From: an uncultured Eggerthella sp.
GTDB taxonomy: Bacteria; Actinomycetota; Coriobacteriia; Coriobacteriales; Eggerthellaceae
NCBI GenBank assembly: GCA_900546175.1
Contig: URBX01000008.1
Location: 1 to 64,000, forward strand
Direction: 5' to 3'
Length of the DNA: 64,000 nucleotides
The position numbers and the translations under genes were made by a program. This document shows positions 16,658 to 25,820 of this stretch, piece by piece; position 1 is the stretch's first letter; the number at the start of each line of letters is the position of its first letter. Below the pieces are notes generated by a model. The model made no database searches and was not told the DNA's origin. It saw only the letters and a list, made by a program, of their open reading frames with translations.

Positions 16658-17962
16658 TTACGGCTCTATTTTCGTACAGTTTTTCAAGAATAACGTAACG
16701 TCTGTTCCTTCACCTAATTTACTCTCAAATTGCATAAAAGACTCTGGTCCATAGTATCCACGCAGGCGAGCATTAACATTTTTAACTGCAATACCTAAAC
16801 CAGTTTCGGAGCGCTTATTCATTATGTTTTCAAGAGCTTCTTCCGACATACCAATACCGTCATCAGAAACAACAATGCGAATATCATCGCCCTCCATACG
16901 AGCTCGAACTGTGATAGTAAGCTTTCCTTCGGCAGGCATAGCGTGTTTTACTGAATTCTCAACTAATGGCTGAATCATAAAGGAAGGAACGAAACAGCTC
17001 TGCGTGTTTTCTTCTACTTCAATATCTAAACCAAGACGCTCTTCGCCAAATCGTGCCTGTTCAAGGCCAATATAACGAACAACCTGATCAAGCTCACGTG
17101 GGAAAGAAATCAAGTCAGAATCGTTTTCGAGCGTCCTTCGATAAAACACTGCAAACTCACGAAGAAGTAAGCGGGCCTTTTCGGGATCCGTTCGAACATA
17201 CGAAGCCATGGTATTGATAGTGTTGAAAAGAAAGTGCGGATTAATTTGGTTTTGAAGCGCTTTCAGCTCCATGCTTGTTGCTAATTTCTTCTGCTCTTCT
17301 AATTCGCTTGATGCAATCTGCGTTGAAATAAGTTGCGCAAAACCTTCAGCAATAGAAACCTGTGTTTCTGAAATGCGCGTTGAGCGCGCAAAATACATTT
17401 TTAAAGTTCCGCGAATAGTGTCTTCTACCTTTAACGGAACGATAATGGCTGCCTGTACTTTTTTTATTGGCTTAGGCAAACCCACTTCTTGAGAAGAAGT
17501 AAGTACGCGAGTTTTTCCATCTTGAAGGGAAGCGCGCGTAGAAGCAGTACGAATTGCACCGCCAAGCTTTCCAATATCCTCACTGCCATAACCGTAATAA
17601 CCCAACACAACTTCAGTATCGGTAATAGCAACAGCCGATGCAGTGGAATGTTCGTAAAGTGATTTACAGATAATCTGCGCGCCCTCCATTGAAAGACCGT
17701 TTTGCATAGCTTCTGCTGAAGTGCTTGCCAAACTTAAAACTTCTGCTGTCTGGCTTGCACGAATATGGTCAGGATCAAGCATCAATGCAAGGGTAATAAG
17801 CAAAAAAACAGTGAAGAAGAAACCCGAAATAGCCAACATTACAATGTTGTGTTCCGAGCTGAACATATACCAGCCCAAAGCGCAACCAGCTACCAAAGCA
17901 AGCAGCAAGAAAAGGACCTCAAGAAAAACATAGACGTTCTGTTTTGAAAGATTAAACTTCAT
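16658..17962 (-). CDS. LytS-type sensor histidine kinase
   Basis: A membrane kinase of 434 residues. Two hydrophobic helices near the N-terminus (about 10-55) are followed by a GAF-like sensing region (about 75-210), the His_kinase segment QNQINPHFLFNTINTM with the phospho-acceptor His, and an ATPase domain (N-box VENSVKHA, DDGIGM, GLGIAVKNV). This set is typical of the LytS/YehU class that pairs with LytTR regulators, as here. It has fewer membrane helices than LytS itself. AAAGGTGAG precedes the ATG at 17962. Confidence 0.9.
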   Translation of the reverse strand: MKFNLSKQNVYVFLEVLFLLLALVAGCALGWYMFSSEHNIVMLAISGFFFTVFLLITLALMLDPDHIRASQTAEVLSLASTSAEAMQNGLSMEGAQIICKSLYEHSTASAVAITDTEVVLGYYGYGSEDIGKLGGAIRTASTRASLQDGKTRVLTSSQEVGLPKPIKKVQAAIIVPLKVEDTIRGTLKMYFARSTRISETQVSIAEGFAQLISTQIASSELEEQKKLATSMELKALQNQINPHFLFNTINTMASYVRTDPEKARLLLREFAVFYRRTLENDSDLISFPRELDQVVRYIGLEQARFGEERLGLDIEVEENTQSCFVPSFMIQPLVENSVKHAMPAEGKLTITVRARMEGDDIRIVVSDDGIGMSEEALENIMNKRSETGLGIAVKNVNARLRGYYGPESFMQFESKLGEGTDVTLFLKNCTKIEP

Positions 17963-18029
17963 GGCTCTCACCTTTATCGTTAAGCTCAACACTTTTTAGA
18001 GTATGAACCCCAAAAAGGGAACTATTTAC

Positions 18030-19040
18030 TTATCCAGCAAATGGGAACAATTCATTACCCAGAAGCATAACCGCAGCAAAGAGTAAAAATCCGCTAAAAA
18101 CAAAACGAAGTTTTCTTTCTGGAATGATTTTTGCCAAATTTGCACCAATTACCGCACCGGGAATACTTCCACACACAATTGCAATACCTGCAACGTAGTC
18201 AATATTACCAAGAATTCCCTGCTCAATTACGCCTGGTAGAGCAAGAATACATACGGCAAGCAAAGAAGCTCCTGATGCTTGGCTCATCATAACCCCAAGA
18301 AGGCTAATAAACAAAGGGACCATAATAAATCCGCCCCCTACGCCAACATAACCAGAAGCAAGCCCAGCAATCAAGCCAATGAGAACCGCTAAAGCAGCTT
18401 TTTTCTTAGTGAAAACAAACGAGGTATCTTTTAATACTTTTTCGGCAGATTTGACTGATTGATCAAACGCGGCTTGTGCGGAAACGGTCTGAACAGGGGC
18501 ACTCTGAGCGCACGCGGCCTGTGTGGGAACAGTCTGCACATCATTTGAATGCTCGATAGCGTCGTGAGCGTCGGCGCTCTGCACCGCACCAGACTGACTG
18601 TCAGCTGAATTCTGGCTGGCGTGTTTAACAACACCCTTGCCTGATTTCTTTGTCACTTTTGTAGGTTCTTTTGGACACTTCATTGCTTTTTTGAACATAG
18701 TGTAAGACGAATACACAATAATCAGCGCGGCCGCTAACATAATCAACCACGAAGGTGAAAGTGTTGCCAAGTAAACGCCCACTGCAGAAGTAACCGCACC
18801 TGCTAGTCCCGTAATAAGCCCCAAAAGAGGAATACACGTTTTATTTTTAAGATGGGTTATACAGCCTGAAATAGAAGTTGGAATAATAGCAAAAAGGGAA
18901 GTAGCTGTTGCGCAAATTGCAGGCAGACCAAATGCCAGTCTGAAAAGAGGAACCATAATAGTTCCGCCACCAATACCAAGTAATCCTGAAAAAATACCTA
19001 TGACTACGCCGCATACTGCAGCAAAAAGAAATACCTCCAT
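18030..19040 (-). CDS. TauE/SafE-family sulfite/anion exporter with a repeat-bearing cytosolic loop
   Basis: A membrane protein of 336 residues in two homologous halves, each opening with GGG (GLLGIGGGTIMVPLF at residues about 20-34; GYVGVGGGFIMVPLF in the second half). The family moves sulfite, sulfoacetate or other anions across the membrane. The linker between the halves, about residues 133-205, is unusually long and rich in Ala, Gln, Ser and Val, and contains an imperfect 45-bp tandem repeat in the DNA (18469-18495 and 18514-18540). The loop looks like a local expansion. The substrate is unknown. Confidence 0.88.
   Translation of the reverse strand: MEVFLFAAVCGVVIGIFSGLLGIGGGTIMVPLFRLAFGLPAICATATSLFAIIPTSISGCITHLKNKTCIPLLGLITGLAGAVTSAVGVYLATLSPSWLIMLAAALIIVYSSYTMFKKAMKCPKEPTKVTKKSGKGVVKHASQNSADSQSGAVQSADAHDAIEHSNDVQTVPTQAACAQSAPVQTVSAQAAFDQSVKSAEKVLKDTSFVFTKKKAALAVLIGLIAGLASGYVGVGGGFIMVPLFISLLGVMMSQASGASLLAVCILALPGVIEQGILGNIDYVAGIAIVCGSIPGAVIGANLAKIIPERKLRFVFSGFLLFAAVMLLGNELFPFAG
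18469..18540. repeat. Imperfect 45-bp tandem repeat inside the TauE-family gene
   Basis: Units beginning GCGGCYTGTGYGGRAACRGT start at 18469 and 18514, 45 bp apart, which keeps frame and adds 15 residues per unit. The segment is richer in GC than its surroundings. Confidence 0.7.
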
Positions 19041-19115
19041 GAAATACTACTGCCTCTTTTTTTTTGTCTTTCCTACTATCTGTTTTATGAAACTATGTGA
19101 TTCATTTCTTACTTA

Positions 19116-20138
19116 TTAGTACTGGTGCCGATTTTGTCCTCGATTAAGTGATTTACGGGCTTTTGAAATTTGCTTATTTTTAAAACCACGCTTTTTTTCG
19201 CCCCGCATCCAGCGAGCCTCTTCGCGCTTTTGTAAAACCTGTTCGGTTTCATTCATAAGAGCATGATACGAATTGAAACGAGCATGAGTAATTTCGCCTG
19301 CCTCAATAGCGGCTCTAACCGCACATCCTGGCTCGTTGGTATGAGAACAATCTCTAAACCTACACTGCTGGGCTATTTCTTCAATGTCGCTAAAAGCAGT
19401 CTCAATTCCCGCCTTCGCATCCCAAAGTCCTAAGCCCCTCACACCAGGCATATCTACAATGTAACCGCCTTGAGGAACAGGGATGATTTCACGTGAAACA
19501 GTGGTGTGTCTTCCCTTACCATCACCTTCGCGAACAGGAGTTGTTTCCTGAAGTTCATGGCCTACCAACATATTTACGAGACTTGATTTCCCCACGCCGC
19601 TGCGTCCAATCAGAATTGCAATGCACCCAGGAGGAATTAACGCGCGAACTCTTTCGATGCTTTGTGGCTCTTCAGAAGAAACAACCAATGTCTCAACTTT
19701 AGAGTCTACTAAATCACTTACCTGCTTACAGATTTCTGCAACTGCCTCTTCTGATTCAGCCAAATCCGCCTTAGTAAGCACCACAGTTACTTCAGCACCC
19801 GTTTCGTGAGCCAACACAAGTTCCCGCTCTAAGCGGCGCATATTTACTTCGGCTAAAGGCTGTGCAACAAAAACACGATCGAAATTTGCAGCAAGCACTT
19901 GAGGTTGAGAACGTTCCGTTGGATCTTTGCGAACAAAAGCACGAGTACGAGGGTAAATTGCTTCAATGATGCCTTTATCGTGATTATCGGTTTCCTTCAC
20001 CTCTACATAATCGCCAATAACCGCACGATTTTTTTCTCCTTTTACCAGAGAAGTTGCATGTTCACACCTCATACAATTTCCCTCATCAAAACGAACCAGA
20101 GGAAAACCTCGATCAAGTTTTATTACTACGCCACGCAT
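19116..20138 (-). CDS. rsgA: Ribosome biogenesis GTPase RsgA
   Basis: A circularly permuted GTPase that matures the 30S subunit. It has an N-terminal OB domain (residues 1-75), a GTPase core with the permuted order (TKAD as G4 before GRSGVGKSSLVN as G1 and DMPGVRG as G3) and a C-terminal zinc site (CRFRDCSHTNEPGC). Its length of 340 residues is normal. The ATG overlaps the stop of the upstream lipoprotein gene (TAATG), so translation is coupled. A near-match to parS lies inside the gene at 19485-19500. Confidence 0.94.
   Translation of the reverse strand: MRGVVIKLDRGFPLVRFDEGNCMRCEHATSLVKGEKNRAVIGDYVEVKETDNHDKGIIEAIYPRTRAFVRKDPTERSQPQVLAANFDRVFVAQPLAEVNMRRLERELVLAHETGAEVTVVLTKADLAESEEAVAEICKQVSDLVDSKVETLVVSSEEPQSIERVRALIPPGCIAILIGRSGVGKSSLVNMLVGHELQETTPVREGDGKGRHTTVSREIIPVPQGGYIVDMPGVRGLGLWDAKAGIETAFSDIEEIAQQCRFRDCSHTNEPGCAVRAAIEAGEITHARFNSYHALMNETEQVLQKREEARWMRGEKKRGFKNKQISKARKSLNRGQNRHQY
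19485..19500. promoter_or_regulatory. parS-like site (14 of 16 bases) within rsgA
   Basis: GATTTCACGTGAAACA differs from the parS consensus TGTTTCACGTGAAACA at the first two bases only. It lies about 29 kb from the perfect sites at 48.6 and 49.4 kb. ParB may or may not bind it. Confidence 0.45.
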
Positions 20139-20803
20139 TAAAGCTCGCGTTCCTTTCGATAGTTATAGAGGCTCAAAAGCAAGACTCCCGCAATAATCGA
20201 AATTATACCTGCGGTCAGAATTACTGGATTAACCTGGTTTTCGATTGGTGTGCCTTTTTTCAAGGCTGTTACCTCTTGAGCATGAATGTCGGTTTGGCCT
20301 TGGTGGTTTTTGCATGCCATATTAAATGTTCCGCGTACCTGCAGAGTAGTACCAACTTGTTTATAATTTCCATAAGAATCAATGAGTTCAGTCTGGGCTT
20401 TGTTCATAAGAACAGAAACACAGGTAGGACTTTCGCTGTCTTGCTCTTGAAGACAAATCCAGTAGTTATCGTATTCATCTTCTGAAGAAATGCGGTCACC
20501 CACTACTTCTCCGGTTATTTGAACGGTCTGCAAATCGTACAGGGTTCCTTCTGAAAGTAACTCGGAAATAGAAGCATCGTACAAAAAGGAAGTGTCGGGA
20601 AGTTGATTAACGTTTACGGTATTTGAAAGAGTTTCAGTTGTAGTTGACGTTGAAGAGGTAAGACTTTCTAGAGCGCTTGTTTCACTGTTGTTAGAAGAGC
20701 ATCCACTCATAAGCACTAAACAGACAAACAGCGCAACAAAACTTGCAATTAATTTTGCAATGCTCGTTTCTTTCTGTATGTTTTTCTGTTCAGGCTTATT
20801 CAT
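20138..20803 (-). CDS. Hypothetical lipoprotein with possible OB-fold and C-terminal membrane helix
   Basis: About 221 residues. An N-terminal hydrophobic stretch ends in a lipobox, LMSGC, so the chain is probably lipid-anchored after cleavage. A Ser/Thr-rich linker follows, then a beta-rich region (LQTVQITGEVVGD to VRGTFNMACK) that resembles an OB-fold but carries no diagnostic motif. A second hydrophobic helix lies near the C-terminus (about 190-212) with a basic end. The ATG overlaps the trkH stop (TGATG) and its own stop overlaps the rsgA start, so it is the middle gene of a coupled trio. Function is not recognised. Confidence 0.75.
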   Translation of the reverse strand: MNKPEQKNIQKETSIAKLIASFVALFVCLVLMSGCSSNNSETSALESLTSSTSTTTETLSNTVNVNQLPDTSFLYDASISELLSEGTLYDLQTVQITGEVVGDRISSEDEYDNYWICLQEQDSESPTCVSVLMNKAQTELIDSYGNYKQVGTTLQVRGTFNMACKNHQGQTDIHAQEVTALKKGTPIENQVNPVILTAGIISIIAGVLLLSLYNYRKEREL

Positions 20804-22323
20804 CACAGTTCAAGTTCAACTTTCTTATCAGGAATAAGAGAAACCACAACTTTAACAATAAGAGCAACCAGGGTGATAATCTCCAAACGACCAGCCCACA
20901 TCTCAAGGATGTAAACCAATTCTAAAGTTGGAGGCATACCTTGTGTTGCAATGCCACTTGTTAATCCACCATTTGAACCCATGGCTACCGCTTCGAAAAT
21001 TGCCATTGAAGCATCGTAGCCGTGAGCAATACCTGCCAAACTTCCAAGCAGATAGGTGATGATAAATAATGCCGAAACGGTCATGGCGGTTTTTGCTTCT
21101 TGCGTAGAAAGAATCCTCTTGCCCAAGTGATAATACGTTACTGACACACAAGCAGAATCGGGAGATAAGGATTCTTTGATGGTTGATGCGGCTGATTTCG
21201 CAACCAAACCAATACGGGAAAGTTTTATACCGCCTGCCGTAGAACCGCTTGAGCCGCCAACCGCCATCAAGATAGCCAGAATAAAGAAAGCTCCCGAAGA
21301 GAACATAGTTACCAGCTGATCTCCTGTGATATTTTGCAAGCCCGTAGTAGTAGATGCGGCAATCAGCATAAACACACCGCGACGCATCAATGCAGGTAAA
21401 TCGGAGAAAAGCGAAGCACCGATCAAAGAAGTAATAAAAATTGCACCAACAGCTATCAGCCAAATGAAACCTGTTTTAATTTCAAAATCAGCAAAGAAAT
21501 GGACCGTTTTTCCTTTCCACATTGCCACAAAGAGCGCAAAGCTAAGGCTGCCAAGCAGCATAATTACCATGCTTACACACTCCATTGGGAACGAATGGTA
21601 ATAGCCAATAGACTGACTTACTGGAGCAAAACCGCCTGTTACAAAGTCGGTAATAGCAATCCATAATGAATGGAAGAACGCACGAGAAGGCTCCATGCCT
21701 CCCAAAATGGTAAACAACGATAAAAGCAATGCAGTACACATAACAATTACTATCGAAATGCGTGCAATGAGACGCGTTGTATTTACAACGCTTGGCACCA
21801 CATGTTCGCTTCTGCCTTCTGCTCCATACATACCAGAAACACCACGGCCCATGAATCCTAAAGAAAGAGCCACCACCGCTAAGCCTAAGCCACCAATAAA
21901 ATGCATAGTAAAGCGCCACATATTGTCTGCCATGGAAAGATGTTCAATGTCAACGATTAAAGAAGCTCCGGTAGTAGTTAAACCAGAAACCCCTTCAAAC
22001 AAAGCATCTAAATAAGACGCATAGTGGCCTGAAGAATACAGCGGAAACGAAGAGAGTACTGCAAGAACCAGCCACGCAATGCCAACCAATACTAACGCTT
22101 GTTGCGAAGTAAGCTTTCCCGGCTGAACACGGCAGAGGCGCAGAGCTGTTCCAACAACTATGCCAGTACCAACCGCCAAAAGATACCGCACAAGCGCTTC
22201 CCATTCCTGAAAAAGAACAGCTACTAAAATAGGAAGAGCATACGCAATAGAAAAGTACGTAATAAGTACGCCTAAATAATGAGCAATAGAGCGAAGGTCA
22301 AGAAAGGTAAACTTTTGCCACAC
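20803..22323 (-). CDS. trkH: TrkH-family potassium uptake protein
   Basis: The membrane pore subunit of a Trk/Ktr K+ system, 506 residues. Four membrane-pore-membrane repeats carry selectivity-filter glycines (EGVSGLTTTGASL, TGGFAPVSQ, STTTGLQN, MGSNGGLTSG). The start is GTG at 22323 with AAGGTG upstream. The usual NAD-binding gating subunit TrkA is not in the window, so it must be encoded elsewhere or replaced. It is first in the coupled trkH-lipoprotein-rsgA unit. Confidence 0.93.
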   Translation of the reverse strand: MWQKFTFLDLRSIAHYLGVLITYFSIAYALPILVAVLFQEWEALVRYLLAVGTGIVVGTALRLCRVQPGKLTSQQALVLVGIAWLVLAVLSSFPLYSSGHYASYLDALFEGVSGLTTTGASLIVDIEHLSMADNMWRFTMHFIGGLGLAVVALSLGFMGRGVSGMYGAEGRSEHVVPSVVNTTRLIARISIVIVMCTALLLSLFTILGGMEPSRAFFHSLWIAITDFVTGGFAPVSQSIGYYHSFPMECVSMVIMLLGSLSFALFVAMWKGKTVHFFADFEIKTGFIWLIAVGAIFITSLIGASLFSDLPALMRRGVFMLIAASTTTGLQNITGDQLVTMFSSGAFFILAILMAVGGSSGSTAGGIKLSRIGLVAKSAASTIKESLSPDSACVSVTYYHLGKRILSTQEAKTAMTVSALFIITYLLGSLAGIAHGYDASMAIFEAVAMGSNGGLTSGIATQGMPPTLELVYILEMWAGRLEIITLVALIVKVVVSLIPDKKVELEL

Positions 22324-22340
22324 GATTCAAGCACCTTGCC

Positions 22341-22490
22341 TTAAGCAAAAAGAAACAGGATTCTTAAAACAATGGTAATGATGTAGAGCAGAATAATAAA
22401 AATAACCAAACTGGCTAAAACTACTCCAACCCCTAACAGTGGTTCAAGAATCTGTTCTTTCTTTTCTTGCGAAATCTTCATATGCGACAT
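22341..22490 (-). CDS. Small single-span membrane protein upstream of trkH (49 aa)
   Basis: Begins MSHMKISQEKKEQ and is then almost entirely hydrophobic to the C-terminus (LFLFA). It starts after the clpB terminator and ends 18 nt before trkH. The longer reading of the ORF would run back through that terminator, so the start is at 22490 or at the Met three codons on. It could be a small regulatory or assembly subunit of the K+ transporter, by position only. There is no clear ribosome site. Confidence 0.55.
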   Translation of the reverse strand: MSHMKISQEKKEQILEPLLGVGVVLASLVIFIILLYIITIVLRILFLFA

Positions 22491-22514
22491 TTTAGTACAT
22501 CGCATAAATAAAAG

Positions 22515-22549
22515 AACCTCCCTTAACCATAAAAGCATTAAGGGAGGTT
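22515..22549 (-). terminator. Terminator of the heat-shock operon
   Basis: AACCTCCCTTAA pairs with TTAAGGGAGGTT over an 11-nt loop, and a T-rich run (TTCTTTTATTT) follows on the minus strand. It sits 21 nt after the clpB stop. Confidence 0.85.
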
Positions 22550-22569
22550 TCGAAAAGACTAACGAACAA

Positions 22570-25371
22570 TTACTCTTCGCCAAAATCAATATCTTTGAGA
22601 ATATCGTTTGCCTGCGCAATCAAATCGTCAGTTTCCGTAGAAGACTTCTCAACCTTTTTAGGGGCAGCTTCAGTAAGCAAACGACGCTCCTGTTCGCTCA
22701 ATCCCGTTGGATGAACCGACACCGCATATTCACCTGCAGCATCAAGATCGACAACTACGCATGCTCCATCATCAACCAAGCCTTCAATAATCTCAGAAGC
22801 AATACGATCAACAATCTGACGCTGGATAAGACGCTTCAATGGACGAGCACCAAATACAGGGTCATATCCATCAATTGCTAAGCGCTCCTTGGCGGCAGGA
22901 GAAACAATCAATTCAACATCTCTGCTAGAAAGACGCTTCTGAACATCAACCAACTGCAAATCAACAATAGGCTCAACATCAGCAATAGATAATGCTTCAA
23001 ACGTAATAATGTCATCAATGCGGTTCAAGAACTCTGGGCGGAAGGTATTGCGCAAAGAGTCATTAATCTTGGTGGTAAGTTCAGCCATTGCTTCTGCCAT
23101 ATCATCAAGATTTCCCGAAAGCATGCTTTGCATTGTTTGAGCTTTATTCTTTTTAAGTTTCTTCTGGCCAAATTCGCGAATGCTTTCAGAACCAACATTG
23201 CTTGTCATAATAATGATGGCATTTTTGAAACTTACAACGCGACCCTGACCATCAGTTAACCTACCGTCATCAAGCACCTGGAGCAAGATATTGAAAACAT
23301 CAGGATGTGCTTTCTCAATTTCGTCCAACAAAATTACGCTATAAGGCCTACGACGAACTGCCTCGGTAAGCTGACCGCCTTCGTCGTAACCAACGTATCC
23401 TGGAGGGGCACCGATTAAACGCTGAACCGAGAACTTCTCCATATATTCACTCATGTCAATACGAACCATTGCACGTTCGCTGTCGAACAAATACTCAGCC
23501 AACGCTTTGGCAAGCTCAGTCTTACCAACGCCTGTTGGACCCAAGAACAAGAAACTACCAATTGGCTTGTCTGGGTCTGCCAGACCTGCGCGCGACCTAC
23601 GGATTGCTCCCGCAACAGCAGAGACAGCTTTGTCTTGACCAATAACACGCTCATGGAGCTTCTCTTCCAAATCAACAAGTTTGGCCATTTCTCCCTGCAT
23701 CATCTTGGTTACTGGGATACCCGTCCAAGAAGATACCACTTCAGCAATCTCTTCCTCGGATACCTCCTCTTTCAGAATTGCTCCTTCATTTTGACGAAGT
23801 TCCAAAGTTTTTTCTGCCTCAACCAAACGTGCTTGCAACTCAGGAATAGTGCCATAACGAAGCTCTGAGGCACGAGCCAGGTCTCCATTACGCGTAGCAA
23901 TATCTTCCTCAAGCTGAGCTGCTTCAATTTCAGACTTGATAGACTGAACGTCAACAATTACGTCTTTCTCGTTATGCCATGCTGCTTTCTGAACATCTAG
24001 AGCATCACGAGCAGAAGCAATTTCCTGGCGAAGAGCTTCTAAGCGCTTGCGGCTTGGCTCGTCAGTTTCCTTCATGAGAGCCTGCTCTTCAATTTGCATC
24101 TGAGTTAAACGACGCTCTGCAATGTCAATTTCTTCTGGCATGCTGTCAATTTCAATACGCAATCTACTTGCTGCTTCATCCATCAAGTCAATTGCCTTGT
24201 CTGGCAAGAAACGATCAGAAATATACCGGTCAGACAACTGAGCAGCCGCAACAAGCGCAGAGTCAGCAATGCGTACACCATGATGAATCTCGTACTTTTC
24301 TTTTAAGCCACGAAGAATGGTGATGGTTTCCTCAACGCTTGGTTCGCCAACAAGAACGGTTTGGAACCTTCGCTCAAGAGCCGCATCCTTTTCGATATAT
24401 TTATGATATTCATCAAGAGTAGTTGCACCAATTGCATGAAGCTCGCCACGCGCCAAAGCAGGTTTAAGCATATTACCCGCATCCATCGAGTTATCTCCCG
24501 AAGAACCTGCGCCAACAATAGTATGAAGCTCATCAATAAAGAGAATAATCTGACCATCGGATTCTTTCACTTCACGCAAAACCGACTTTAGCCTATCCTC
24601 AAACTCGCCTCGATACTTTGCTCCTGCAAGCATTGCAGGTAAGTCGAGAGCAATAAGCTCGCGATCTTTCAAGCTTGATGGGACATCTCCTGCAACAATT
24701 CGCTGAGCAAGACCTTCAACAATTGCTGTTTTGCCCGTTCCAGGCTCACCAATTAGTACTGGATTATTCTTGGTACGACGAGACAGAACCTGAATAGTGC
24801 GGCGAATCTCTTCAGACCTACCAATAACAGGATCAAGTTTTCCTTCACGTGCTGCCTGAGTAAGGTTTAAGCCATACTGCTCAAGCGAAGCAAATTCGGT
24901 CTTATTTGTCTGGTCGGTTACACGCGTGTCACCACGCAAGCTTTCATAAGCTTGCTCGATAGTTGAGCGCGTAATGCCATTGTTGTTAAGAATTTTACCC
25001 GCAGCGCCCTTATCTTCTGAAAGCGCAATAAGGAGATGCTCGCTTGTTGCATACGAGTCACCTAGTTTTTCGGCAATCTTTACCGCATTATCAATTGTCT
25101 TTACGAAATTATCGGAAGGAATAGCCATGCCCATAAAGCCTGCGTTTTTTACTTTAGGCATTTTCTCTTCCTCTTCGGTAACTTGATTCATAATTACCGC
25201 AGAATCGGCGCCAATACGGGTAATAATGGCGTTCATATTGTTTTCACCCTTAGACAACAAAGCATCAAGCAAGTGGATTGGTTCTACCGAGCCTGCTTCT
25301 TTATCTCCTGCTACACCCATTGCTGCCTGAAATGCTTCTTGTGCTGAAAGTGCTAATTTATCAAATCTCAT
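22570..25371 (-). CDS. clpB: ATP-dependent chaperone ClpB
   Basis: A disaggregase that works with DnaK to rescue aggregated proteins. The 933-residue protein has an N-domain (residues 1-145), NBD1 with Walker A GEPGTGKTA and the sensor region, a coiled-coil middle domain (about 400-520, rich in Glu, Arg and Gln), and NBD2 with GPTGVGKTE. The C-terminus carries about 35 extra acidic and Ser-rich residues beyond the usual end. The start at 25371 has AGAAGGAGGT; the ORF's upstream in-frame start lacks one. It is the last gene of the HspR operon. Confidence 0.96.
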   Translation of the reverse strand: MRFDKLALSAQEAFQAAMGVAGDKEAGSVEPIHLLDALLSKGENNMNAIITRIGADSAVIMNQVTEEEEKMPKVKNAGFMGMAIPSDNFVKTIDNAVKIAEKLGDSYATSEHLLIALSEDKGAAGKILNNNGITRSTIEQAYESLRGDTRVTDQTNKTEFASLEQYGLNLTQAAREGKLDPVIGRSEEIRRTIQVLSRRTKNNPVLIGEPGTGKTAIVEGLAQRIVAGDVPSSLKDRELIALDLPAMLAGAKYRGEFEDRLKSVLREVKESDGQIILFIDELHTIVGAGSSGDNSMDAGNMLKPALARGELHAIGATTLDEYHKYIEKDAALERRFQTVLVGEPSVEETITILRGLKEKYEIHHGVRIADSALVAAAQLSDRYISDRFLPDKAIDLMDEAASRLRIEIDSMPEEIDIAERRLTQMQIEEQALMKETDEPSRKRLEALRQEIASARDALDVQKAAWHNEKDVIVDVQSIKSEIEAAQLEEDIATRNGDLARASELRYGTIPELQARLVEAEKTLELRQNEGAILKEEVSEEEIAEVVSSWTGIPVTKMMQGEMAKLVDLEEKLHERVIGQDKAVSAVAGAIRRSRAGLADPDKPIGSFLFLGPTGVGKTELAKALAEYLFDSERAMVRIDMSEYMEKFSVQRLIGAPPGYVGYDEGGQLTEAVRRRPYSVILLDEIEKAHPDVFNILLQVLDDGRLTDGQGRVVSFKNAIIIMTSNVGSESIREFGQKKLKKNKAQTMQSMLSGNLDDMAEAMAELTTKINDSLRNTFRPEFLNRIDDIITFEALSIADVEPIVDLQLVDVQKRLSSRDVELIVSPAAKERLAIDGYDPVFGARPLKRLIQRQIVDRIASEIIEGLVDDGACVVVDLDAAGEYAVSVHPTGLSEQERRLLTEAAPKKVEKSSTETDDLIAQANDILKDIDFGEE

Positions 25372-25439
25372 AGTAGACCTCCTTCTTTGGCCTTCTACGT
25401 ATAACTTTTTTGCTCGCAATTAATTTGCTTATTATTGCT

Positions 25440-25820
25440 TTAATACAAGCGGCGCAGTTCCGTTGATTGGCTTGAGCGAACAAGAGAGGTAACACTCTCT
25501 CGTGTCTCCAACTCATGTACACGGTCGGCCAATTTGCGAACACGCCTGTGAAGGGTATCGAGCTCTTTATCGCGCTCATCAAGACGACCTTTTAGATCAA
25601 GAATGCGAATAACGCCTGCGATATTAATTCCTTCGCTCGTAAGCTCATTAATAAGCTGGATTTGATCAATATCTGCCTGAGAGTACATACGGGTATTACC
25701 GCTTGTACGCTGAGGAGTAACCAAACCCTTCTGTTCGTAAATGCGCAGGGTTTGTGGATGAACCCCTGCAAGTTCCGCTGCAACACTAATCATATAGAGC
25801 GGTCTATTTGGATCGTTCAT
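25440..25820 (-). CDS. hspR: HspR, MerR-type heat-shock repressor
   Basis: A MerR-family helix-turn-helix repressor of 126 residues. The N-terminal DNA-binding helices read YMISVAAELAGVHPQTLRIYEQKGLVTPQRTSGNTRMYS, a close HspR pattern, followed by a C-terminal coiled coil (DERDKELDTLHRRVRKLADRV). HspR represses its own dnaK operon together with DnaK. The ATG overlaps the dnaJ stop (TAATG). The order dnaK-grpE-dnaJ-hspR with clpB is characteristic of Actinobacteria. Confidence 0.93.
   Translation of the reverse strand: MNDPNRPLYMISVAAELAGVHPQTLRIYEQKGLVTPQRTSGNTRMYSQADIDQIQLINELTSEGINIAGVIRILDLKGRLDERDKELDTLHRRVRKLADRVHELETRESVTSLVRSSQSTELRRLY

Noticed and set aside
21542..22204. Cysteine- and tryptophan-rich minus-strand ORFs within trkH
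   Set aside because: They are out-of-frame shadows of trkH; their odd composition follows from the hydrophobic codons of the real frame.
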